A stretch of 64,000 nucleotides of DNA from Prosopocoilus inquinatus. Taxonomy: Eukaryota > Arthropoda > Insecta > Coleoptera > Lucanidae. The notes under the pieces are model-generated. The model ran no database searches, was not told where the DNA came from, and saw only the letters and a list, made by a program, of their open reading frames with translations. Position 1 is the stretch's first letter. Each line of letters starts with the position of its first letter. The position numbers were made by a program, and so were the translations under genes. Below, in pieces: positions 22,932 through 34,900 of the stretch. Location: positions 56,902,101 to 56,966,100 of the forward strand of contig CM069872.1 in NCBI GenBank assembly GCA_036172665.1, read 5' to 3'.

Positions 22932-25900
22932 GTGAGTACCACACCATAAATCAACAAATTAGGTTAATCGCCCACCAGCCCCATCTATTTCCCTAATTAA
23001 TTCCAGGTGGGATATTCAACAACGCCAGTAAAAGCCAGCAGCTCGCCCTTAAAACCGCCATCGACCTCGTCAACTCCTCAATCGACGGGTTCGTTTTGAC
23101 TTCCATCACCAGCGAAACCGACACCGACAACATCTTGAAAACATCCCGGGAAACATGTCGGCTGATGTCGGAAGGCATCTTGGGGTTGATCGGCCCCAAC
23201 TCCCAAAAATCATCCCCCTACATCCAAAGCATATGCGACAACAAGGAAATGCCGCAGATCGAAACCCGCTGGTACTACCAGTACCAGAGGAGGAACGGGT
23301 CGATCAACGTCCACCCTCACCCCCCGACGGTGCAAGCCATTTATTCCGATTTGATCGTCGCGTGGGGTTGGAACAGGTTCACCGTCATCTACGAGGAGGA
23401 CGACAGTCTGAAACAAATCGAAACGCTCCTCACCTCAAATCGAGAGGAAATCGTAACCTTGAGGCAGATCCAATTCGACCAAGACGGAAGCTGCAGGGGG
23501 ATGTTGAACGCCATAAAGCGCTCGGGGGAGGACCACTTCGTCATCGTCTGTTCGATCGACGTCCTGGAGGAGATCTTGAAGCAAGCCCAGCAAGTCGGAT
23601 TGGTCACCGAGAAGCAACACTACATCATCTACAATTTGGACATGCACACCGCCGATTTGGAGCCCTACCAATACGGGGGGAGCAACATAACAGGGGTGAG
23701 TTTATTTATCTCGCGCTATGTACTATATCTAACCCACCCCCCTCACCGGATTTAGATTAGGTTTTTAAACCCCGGCGATCCGGAAGTGTTGAGCATGGCA
23801 CATGCCATTTACGTCCAGCAAAGGAAGAAGCCACCGCACCCCCCAACGACGCTTACGACTCAGATGGCGCTGGTCATCGACGCCGTACGGTTATTCCACA
23901 GCATCCTGGAAGACCTGTACTTATCCAACCACCCCCCGGAAAGACCGCTGTTCTGCGATTCACCCGACACCAGACACCATGGGTACAGCATCATCAACGA
24001 CATGATGATGGTGAGCGCCCTCAGTAGTTTTATCAACCCCCAGGGGCTTAGTTTGGCTTCCCAAAGTAGGCCCGGGTAGGCCCCTGGGGGACTCTAGTGG
24101 GATTTGGTGATTTTTCATTCAATTAGAAAAGGGAACATCATCGACGAAATTATATTAAAATCATCCCCCAGCGGCTTTACTCTTGGCTTCTGAAAGTAGG
24201 CCCGGTTAGCCCCCTGAGGGACTTGGTGATTTTCCATTTAATTAGAAAGGGATCATCATCGACGAAATTATGTTAATATCATCCCCCAGTGGCTTTACTC
24301 TTGGCTTAGTTTGGCTTCTGAAAGTAGGTCTTAATGACTCCCTGGGGGCTGTGATGGGATTTGGTGATTTTCTATTCAATTAAAAGGAGATTATCGTCAA
24401 CGAAATTATGTTATCATCCCCCAACCACTTTGCTCTTCACTTGGCTTCTCAAAGTAGGTCTTGATGACTCCCTGGGGGCTGTGGTGGGATTTGGCGATTT
24501 TCCATTCAATTAAGAAAGGATCATTATCAACGAAATTATGTTATTTCCATCCCCCAATCGCCTTACTCTTGACTTGGCTTCTCAAAATAGGTACTGTCAA
24601 CCCCCTGGGGGCTCCATTCAATAAAAAAGGGATCATCAATAATGAAATGAGGTTATTATCGTTCCCCAACCACTTTGCTCTTGACTTGGCTTCTCAAAGT
24701 AGGTCTTGATGACCCCCTGGGGGCTCTGGTGGGATTCGATAATTTTCCATTCAACTAAAAAGGGATCATCATCAACGAAATTATGTTATTTCCATCCCCC
24801 AATCGCCTTACTCTTGACTTGGCTTCTCAAAATAGGTACTGTCAACCCCCTGGGGGCTCCATTCAATAAAAAAGGGATCATCAATAACGAAATGATGTTA
24901 TTATCGTTCCCCAACCACTTTGCTCTTGACTTGGCTTCTCAAAGTAGGTCTTGATGACCCCCTGGGGTCTCTGGTGGGATTCAATAATTTTCCATTCAAC
25001 TAAAAAGGGATCATCATCAACGAAATTATGTTATTTCCGTCCCCCAATCGCCTTGCTCTTGACTTGGCTTCTCAAAATAGGTACTGTCAACCCCCTGGGG
25101 GCTCCATTCAATTAAAAAGGGATCATCAACAACGAAATGGTGTCATTATCATCCCCCAGCCGTTTTGCTCTTGACTTGGCTTCTCAAAAAAGGTATTGTC
25201 CACATCCTGGGGACTCTGATGGGATTACCTATTAGAACTTTGAACCCCCAGGAGATATCTGGTAGGATTTGGGGTTTTCCCATTCAATTAAAAAGGGAGT
25301 AATACGACTACAACATCAACAAGCATCCCCCAGCAACTCTGCTCTTGGCTTGGCTTTCCAAAATTGGTACTGTCAATCCCCTAGGGGGATTTCTCCATCA
25401 ATTAGTAAGGGTTAAGTAATATAACTTCATCTTATCATCCCCCCATCAGTTTTGCTCTTGTTTTGGCTTTCCAAAATAAGTCCTATCGACCCCCTGGGGG
25501 CTCTGATGAGATTTGGCAATTTGCCGTTCAATTAGAAAGGCGACTATATTATCGACAAGGATATGTCGACGAGCATCCCCCAGCAGCGTTGCTCTTGGCC
25601 TGGCTTCTTCTCGAAACAGGCATTGACAACCCCATGGGGGCTCTACAGGAAGTTGAAGACGTTCCATTCAATTGGAAAGGAAGTAATGGAATCGATCAAA
25701 GACAAACGGCGTTACGGTTGTTATCCCATCGATCAAAACTGTGCCGCCAGTAGCTGTGGTCTTGGCCTAACTCCCAAAATAGGTGTTACCGACCCCTTAG
25801 TGGGCGCTGCATTAATTTGGGAGACCTCTGAGGATTTTTGGGCAACCTACTGTGAGTCCTGGATTCATTTGTGGGGACTTCTGGCGAGGACTGGGATAAT

Positions 25901-28900
25901 TGGGGGGGCCCCCGCGAGTCCTGCTTCGATTTGGGGGACATTCTTGCTGGCCTGCGGGTCTTTAATTCGTAAGAGAGTGGAATAATAAAAGTAATAAAAT
26001 CAACAAGCAAGCGATCTCACTGTTTATTATCAAAATTGTGCCCAGTAGCTTTGGTTTTGCCCTAACTTCCAAAAACTGGTAGTACCGACCCCCTAACGGA
26101 CGTTGTTTCGATTTGGGGGATCTCTGCGGGCACTGGATTAATTTGGGGAACCCCCTGCAGGTGCTGTATAAATTTAGGGGAGATTCTTGTTGGCCTGGGG
26201 GTTTCAGGAACCATCTCAGGGCAAACGTTATTGAACTGAGGGTCAAAATCTTGAACGAAGTTGAGGTCTGAACCACCCAAGGTGGCTTCCCTATGGGTGC
26301 TGGGTAGGACCGGTTCTCTAATGGGCATTGTTTTGATTTGGGGGACCTCCCTGCGGGCACTGGATTAATTTGGGAAACCACTTGTGGGTCCTGAATTGAT
26401 TTAGAAAACCTCTGCGGACACTGGAGTGATTTGGGGAACCCCTTGCGGGTGCTGTATAAATTTGGAGGAGATTCTTGATGGCCTGGGGGTTTCAGGAGCG
26501 ATCTCAGGGCAAACGTTATTGAACTGGGGGTCAAAATCTTGAACAAAGTTGAGGTCTGAACCGCCCGAGGTGGCCTCCCTATGGGTGCTGGGTAGGACCG
26601 ATTCTCTAATGGGCATTGTTTTGATTTGTGGGACCTCCCTGCGGGCACTTGATTAATTTGGGAAACCACTTGTGAGTCCTGAATTGATTTAGAAAACCTG
26701 TGCGGACACTGGAGTGATTTGGGGAACCCCCTGCAGGTGCTGTATAAATTTGGGGGAGATTCTTGATGACCTGGGGGTTTCAGGAGCGATCTCAGGGCAA
26801 ACGTTAATGAACTGGGGGTCAAAATCTTGAACAAAGTTGAGGTCTGAACCACCCAAGGTGGCTTCCCTATGGGTGCTGGGTAGCACCGGTTCTCTAATGG
26901 GCATTGTTTTGATTTGGGGGACCTCCCTGCGGGCACTTGATTAATTTGGGAAACCACTTGTGAGTCCTGAATTGATTTAGAAGACCTGTGCGGAGACTAG
27001 AGTGATTTGGGGGGAACCCCCTGTGGGTGTTGTATAGATTTGGACAAACGTCATTGAAGTGAGGATCAAAACCATGAACAAAGTGGGGATCTGGACCACC
27101 CAAGGCGGCCTCCAAATCAACCCCCAGTGGATGCTGGATAGTTGAGGGAGATTCTTTTTCTGGCCTGAGGGTTTTTAATTCGAAATGGAATGTTCTTACT
27201 AAACCCCCTGTGGATGCTGGATAGTTTTGGGGGAGATTCTTTTTCTGGCCTGGGGGTTTTCCATGCGAAAGGGAATTTTATAACTAAACCCAAAAAACCC
27301 CAGTGGGTGCTCGTTAGTTTTGTGGGAGATTGTTTTTCTGGCCTGGGGGTCTTTTAATAATTCGAAAGGGGGTTTTATTACTAAGCCCAAAAATATCTGG
27401 GACCAACTTCGACGACGAATTAATTTCAGAAAAACGTCCACGGAATCACCGGAACCCTAAAATTCGACGCGGAAGGTTTTCGGACCGAGTTGAGGGCGGA
27501 CATCGTTGAATTGGGGGTGAGAGGCTTGAACAAAGTGGGGACCTGGACCACCCAAGGGGGCCTCCAAATCAAGCGCGCGCTCGACTCTGAAGATCCGGAA
27601 GTCGGCGAGAGCATCAGGCACCAGTCCTTCATCGTGATCCTCGCCTTGGTATGGATATCCGCCCCAAATAAAAAAATCAGTTGTCATTTGTCAATTGTTT
27701 CAGACGGACCCCTACGCCATGGTCAAGCAGACGACGCGCCAGCTCTACGGGAACGACCGCTTCGAGGGTTACGGCATCGATCTGATCCACGAGCTGTCGC
27801 TCCTCTTGGGGTTCAACTATACCTTCACCGTGCAGGAGGATGGGGCTAACGGGAAGTACAACCGGCAAACCAAGCAGTGGGATGGGATGATTGGGGAAGT
27901 CGTCAAAGGGGTAGTACTGCGCTTCTTTGGGTTCCCCCCCGAAAAGTTTTCTTTTTACACGCTTTCTCCACAGCGCGCCCACCTGGCCATCACGGACTTG
28001 ACGATCACCGCCGAGCGCGAGCAGGCCGTGGATTTCACCCTCCCCTTCATGAACCTGGGGATCAGTATTTTGTACAAGAAGCCGTCGCCCGTCCCCCCCA
28101 GCCTCTTCATGTTTCTGTCGCCGTTTTCCGGCCAGGTCTGGATGCTGTTGGGGGGCGCTTACTTCATCGTTTCCATCAGCCTTTTCGTGCTGGCGAGGAT
28201 TTGCCCCAGCGAATGGACCAACCCCTACCCCTGCGTTGAAGAGCCGGAGTTTTTGATCAACCAGTTTAGTCTGAGGAACTCGCTCTGGTTCACCGTTGGC
28301 AGCCTCATGCAACAAGGCACGGAGATCGCACCTACGTAAGTAACTATTACGACCAGCTCTATTTCAGTTATACCCCCGCATAATTCGCTCGTCGCCAGTT
28401 GACATGTGATGCCGCTTTCATTTCGCCCTTTTTCCAAAAAAAAAAAAAAAAACACGAATCTTGAAATCTACCTCAACCACGGTGTGAGCTCCGCGGAATC
28501 TTGAAGCGTACCTCAAGCACGCCGTGAGCACCGCCGGATCTTGAAATGTACCTCAGCCAAGGCATGAGCTCCGCCGAATCTTTGGACGTACCTCATCCAC
28601 GACATAAGCTCCTCTTGCTTGCTGTACTTACCCTATTAATAAGCGCCCCACCACAAATGGCCGCGAGCACTGCGTGGTGGTTATTTCAGTTTCTTGAATT
28701 TCAAACGAGCCAACAATTCTCTGGGTGAAGCGGGATGTTCAAATTGCCAACAGAAAACGAAAAGAAAACAATGGAATAAAACGTGCATGCGTCGTGTCCG
28801 ATGTCGAGTGTAAATAAATAAATAAATAAACTAATGAAACAAAAGAAATTCAAATCATGAAAGAAAAACAAAAGGCGGATTGTTATTTGAGGTTAAAAAA

Positions 28901-31900
28901 AAAGTTGAAAATAACGCTTTTTATTTCGAACAATCCGACTTTTGTTCTTCATTGACCATTGATTTTCGTTTGTTTGCGTTTCGGGCGTTGTTTTCATTCG
29001 GGGGACCTCCACGGACACTGGATTACTTAATTTGGGGTAACCCCCTGTCCCTGTGAGTCCTGAATTGATTTAGGAGACCTCTGCGGGCAATGCAATGGAG
29101 TGATTTGGGGAACCCCCTGTGTACAGATTTAGATTTGAGGGAATTTCTTGCTGGCCTGGAGGTTACAGAATTGGGGATGTGGAAATTTTATTTGAAAAAA
29201 AAAAAACATTTTTAAAGGGAACAGAAAATGCAATGAAATTTCCAAGAAAAATTAATAAAAAGAACGAAATTTCTTTGAAATTTCAATGAAATGTCAAAGG
29301 AATCAAAATTTCAAAGAAAAAAGATAGTAGTATAAATAATAATGTATTTCACTTGCGAAAGTTTTCACCCGGAAAATCGCTGTTTTTTCGTTTATCTTTT
29401 GTCTATCCATTCTTCTTTTATTTATTTATTTTTTTCTATTTTTCGCATTGTTTCTTCTTATCAACCAAATGATTTTTTTCGGCATTTCGTCGACTCCTTT
29501 TTACACTCTTTTGTTTTCCACGAGTTTGTTTTTACTTGCAAAATTTTTTTTGTCAATCTTATATTTACTTACGTATTTCTTTTTGGTTTATTTTTATCAA
29601 ATTAATTTTTCACATTTTGTTGACTGACGGACTGATGCTTTTTTACAGTCGTGTTTTGTTTTCATATATTTTTTTTTTGGTCTAGAGATTCATTTGTTTC
29701 TTATTCAACTTAATCATCGTTTTTCTTTTCTTTCTTTTCTGACCTTCATGCTTTCGTACTACGGATGTTAAGAATTAAAGAATTAATCCCGAGTAACCGA
29801 GCACAAGTAAAAATAATTAAGACACAATTGAAATCAATTACATTCAAGGTCAATCCAACCCAACAAAAGCTAGTTATGCCCATCCCAAGGTCAAACATAT
29901 ACAAGTGAGTCCAAGCTAAGAATCAAATTGTAAAATTAAGAGAATTAAACTCAAACTAAGTAAGCCCAATAAAAGAAAAGAATTTAAAAAGGTTAAAATA
30001 TTAAAAATCAATAAAAATGAAAAATTAGAATCGATACTAAGTTTGCTCAACCCAAGAAAAAAGTTAAAAAACGATAAATTAAGAATTAAAAAAAAATTAA
30101 ACTAATGTAACTGAAACTCGAGTAAAAATTAAAACTAAATTGAAATCGATAAGACTCAAGGTCAACCCAACTCAACTTAAACATGCTCGTTTCAAGGTCA
30201 ACCTAATCCAATTGAAGCCTAAAAGCTAAGAATACAATTGTAAAATTAAAATAATGAAACTCATCTAAATAATCAAAGTTCTTTTCGTTGATTATTTAAA
30301 AAAAAATAAAACATAATAATTTAATAAAAATGAAAAGTAGAATCAAGTTCAAAGTATTCTCAAGGTCATCCCAACTGAACTCAATCTAAGCCTAACGCCT
30401 AACGCAAAGAAAGAATTAAGAAAAAAAATTGAAAAAAATATTGAGAATTAAGAACGTTTAACTCTGTATGAATTAAGTCCGAAACAATTTCAAGGTCAAC
30501 TCGATTTAACTCAACTCCAGCTAAGTATGAATGAAACTTTATGAAAAGAAAAAGAATTTAAAATCAAGACTCAAAAACGGAGAGACTCTAAAACCGAATA
30601 ATAAACTAAAAAATCGAAACGGTCAATAGAAAACAAATTAAAAGTCTTTTACCGTGAGGCGGTTTAAAATGACACAGACTTAATTAAATTAATTAAAACG
30701 CAAAAGAAAAAGTAAACAAAAGTCAACCGAAATTAAGTGCGACGCAAGCACAAGGCCGAGCCGACCCAACACTCAGAAAAACAAAAAAAAAAAACACGCA
30801 AACATTTTTTTTTTTATAGAAAATTTAAAGGTAAATTAACGCGCAGTTAGATGCGTAACACCTGAGTTTAAAAATTAGTTTCTTTACTTAAAGGATCCAG
30901 AAGTAATTGCCAAAACAATATTTTTCTTCCCTATTTCGGAGCTCGTCACACCATTATTGTTCACTTTCGGAAAAAAAAATTGATCTTATTATTATGAACA
31001 GAGTCCGATATGCTAGGTGACACGCAGGGTTTGGCGCCGATAGTTTTCGAGTTATTCCCCGAAGCGCTCGCTCCCTGCGCCGTGAACCGAAGTCTCTCCC
31101 GCCTCTTACGCCCTTATTTTTGCAGCTAGAGAAAAGTGTTTCGGACGAAAGTTTCGGAGAATTTCTCGCAGTTTCCAGGGCCGTTCGCAGAAAAACAATT
31201 GAGCGTCGCGTTTTCAAGATACGAAACAAACTTCGGTATTTTTAAACAGAACACCCTGTATATTATTACATATTTGAAATCTACGTTCATTTCTAGTCCG
31301 AAGTGATGCGTCGCACGACGGGTCTAGCATCGGTAGTTTCCGAGTTATTCTCCGAAGCGCTCGCTCCCTGCCGCGAACCGAAGTCTCTCCCGCCTCTTGC
31401 GCCCTTATTTTTGCAGCTAGAGAAAAATGTCGCAGACGAAAATTTCGGGGAATCTCCCGCAGTTTCCAGGGCCGTTCACAGAAAAACAATTGAGCGTCGC
31501 GTTTTCAAGATACGAGCCAGACTTCGGTATTTTTAAATGGAACACCCTGTACATTATTGCATATTCGGAATCTACGTTCATTTCTAGTCCGAAGTGATGC
31601 GTCGCACGACGGGTCTAGCATCGGTAGTTTCCGAGTTATTCCCCGAAGCGCTCGCTCCCTGCCGCGAACCGAAGTCTCTCCCGCCTCTTGCGCCCTTATT
31701 TTTGCAGCTAGAGAAAAATGTCGCAGACGAAAATTTCGGGGAATCTCCCGCAGTTTCTAGGACCGTTCACAAAAAAACAATTGAGCGTCGCGTTTTCAAG
31801 ATACGAAACAGACTTCGGTATTTTTAAACAGAACACCCTGTATATTATTACATATTTGGAATCTACGTTCATTTCTAGTCCGAAGTGATGCGTCGCACGA

Positions 31901-34900
31901 CGGGTCTAGCATCGGTAGTTTCCGAGTTATTCCCCGAAGCGCTCGCTCCCTGCCGCGAACCGAAGTCTCTCCCGCCTCTTGCGCCCTTATTTTTGCAGCT
32001 AGAGAAAAATGTCGCAGACGAAAATTTCGGGGAATCTCCCGCAGTTTCCAGGGCCGTTCACAGAAAAACAATTGAGCGTCGCGTTTTCAAGATACGAAAC
32101 AAACTTCGGTATTTTTAAACAGAACACCCTGTATATTATTACATATTTGAAATCTACGTTCATTTCTAGTCCGAAGTGATGCGTCGCACGACGGGTCTAG
32201 CATCGGTAGTTTCCGAGTTATTCCCCGAAGCGCTCGCTCCCTGCCGCGAACCGAAGTCTCTCCCGCCTCTTGCGCCCTTATTTTTGCAGCTAGAGAAAAA
32301 TGTCGCAGACGAAAATTTCGGGGAATCTCCCGCAGTTTCCAGGGCCGTTCACAGAAAAACAATTGAGCGTCGCGTTCTCAAGATACGAGCCAGACTTCGG
32401 TATTTTTAAATGGAACACCCTGTACATTATTGCATATTCGGAATCTACGTTCATTTCTAGTCCGAAGTGATGCGTCGCACGACGGGTCTAGCATCGATAG
32501 TTTCCGAGTTATTCCCCGAAGCGCTCGCTCCCTGCCGCGAACCGAAGTCTCTCCCGCCTCTTGCGCCCTTATTTTTGCAGCTAGAGAAAAATGTCGCAGA
32601 CGAAAATTTCGGGGAATCTCCCGCAGTTTCCAGGGCCGTTCGCAGAAAGACAATTGAGCGTCGCGTTTTCAAGATACGAAACAAACTTCGGTATTTTTAA
32701 ACAGAACACCCTGTATATTATTGCATATTTGGAATCTACGTTCATTTCTAGTCCGAAGTGATGCGTCGCACGACGGGTCTAGCATCGGTAGTTTCCCAGT
32801 TATTCCCCGAAACGCTCGCTCCCTGCCGCGAACCGAAGTCTCTCCCTCCTCCTGCGCCCTTATTACTACAATTAGAAAAAAGTGTTGCGGACGAAAGTTT
32901 TGGGGAATTTTCCACAGTTTCCAGGGCCGATCGCAGAAAAGCAATTGAGCGTCGCGTTTTCGAGATACGAACCAAACTTCGGTATTTTTAAATAGAACAC
33001 CCTGTATATTATTGCATATTTGGAATCTACGTTCATTTCTAGTCCGAGGTGATGCGTCGCACGACGGGTCCACCATCGATAGTTTCCGAGTTATTCCTCG
33101 AAGCGATCGCTCCCTGCCGCGAACCGAAGTCTCTCCCGCCTCTTGCGCCCTTATTTTTGCAGCTAGAGAAAAATGTCGCAGACGAAAATTTCGGGAAATT
33201 TCCCGCAGTCTCCAGGGCCGTTCGCAGAAAAACAATTGAGCGTCGCGTTTTCAAAATACGAACCAAACTTCGGTATTTTTAAGCGAATCACCCTGTATAT
33301 TATTGCATATTTGGAATCTACGTTCATTTCTAGTCCGAAGTGATGCGTCGCACGACGGGTCTAGCATCGGTAGTTTCCGAGTTATTCCCCGAAGCGCTCG
33401 CTCCCTGCCGCGAACCGAAGTCTCTCCCTCCTCCTGCGCCCTTATTTTTGCTGCTAGAAAAAAATCTCGCAGACGAAAGTTTCGCAGAATTTACCGCAGT
33501 TTCTAGGGCCGTTCGCAGAGAAACAATTGAGCGTCGCGTTTTCGAGATACGAACCAAACTTCGGTATTTTTAAATAGAACACCCTGTATATTATTGCATA
33601 TTTGGAATCTACGTTCATTTCTAGTCCGAAGTGATGCGTCGCACGACGGGTCTAGCATCGATAGTTTCCGAGTTATTCCTCGAAGCGCTCGCTCCCTGCC
33701 GCGAACCGAAGTCTCTCCCTACTCTTGCGCCCTTATTTTTGCAGCTAGAGAAATATGTCGCAGACGAAAATTTCGGGGAATCTCCCGCAGTTTCCAGGGC
33801 CGTTCGCAGAAAAACAATTGAGCGTCGCGTTTTCAAAATACGAACCAAACTTCGGTATTTTTAAGCGAAACACCCTGTATATTATTGCATATTTGGAATC
33901 TACATTCAATTCTAGTCCGAGGTGATGCATCGCACGACGGGTCTACCATCGATAATTTCCGAGTTATTCCTCGAAACGCTCGCTCCCTGCCGCAAACCGA
34001 AGCGATTTGTTCCATTGGTATTTCTCTTCGATTTATTACGGTCGGGTAATCTTCCCTTTGTGCATGAATGTTAAGGGCGTTGTGGTTGTTGGTGAATAGG
34101 TATATTGATTTTTTGCAGGTTTTTCTTATTTGTTCTGATTTTTTATATTGAGTGAGTTTGACGTAAGTGGGCGACTTTTTGTAATACGTTTGACTATGTT
34201 TTTCAAACAACAACCTGGCAACCTTGCATCATCGTTACATACGTCGCATGGTGCATTCTGTTTACGTTTTCTATCGCGATTTGTCAACTGCAAAACGCTT
34301 AACAAGTATCAAAAGTCAAAAACATTCTGTTTCCAAAACGTAACGATCGATATTTTGGAAATTTCAATGAAATTTTCAAACGACAAAAAAAAATCTCCGA
34401 CAACTAAGGAAATTTCTATTCTTTTGGCAATTTCGAAAAATTTCTTCAATCGTTTCACTGCACATCCCTTTTCAGAACAGATGTCATTGAACTGAAGGTC
34501 AAAAGCCTGAATAAATTGGGGACCTGGGCCATCCAAGAAGGTGGTTTTTCGTACTTCTTTTGTTCACGATTTGAGTTTTGTATCGTTTCTTTCGTTTATT
34601 AAATCTTCTTTTCATTTTTTTTTTGATCAGGGTTTTTTCGACATTTTTTTTTTCTTTTTTTTTATCAGGGGTATTTCAACGCGCATGGTCGCCGGCGTCT
34701 GGTGGTTCTTCACCCTCATCATGGTCTCGTCGTACACGGCGAACCTGGCGGCGTTCTTGACCGTCGAGACGCTGGTGACGCCCTTCAAGGACATCGACGA
34801 GCTGGCCAAGCAGACGGAGATAGCCTACGGGGCGAAAGCCGACGGGGCCACCGCCTATTTCTTCAGGGTAAGCGATTCTGCCTTTCCAGTTACAGTCAAA

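Noticed and set aside
25962..26957. 331-codon ORF on the minus strand
   Set aside because: It lies across the 288-bp satellite; the protein is the same segment repeated because 288 is divisible by three, and it is antisense to a receptor intron.
31214..33848. Many 75-188-codon ORFs on both strands
   Set aside because: They recur every 291 bp with the satellite and have no initiation context or family; noted as a satellite property instead.
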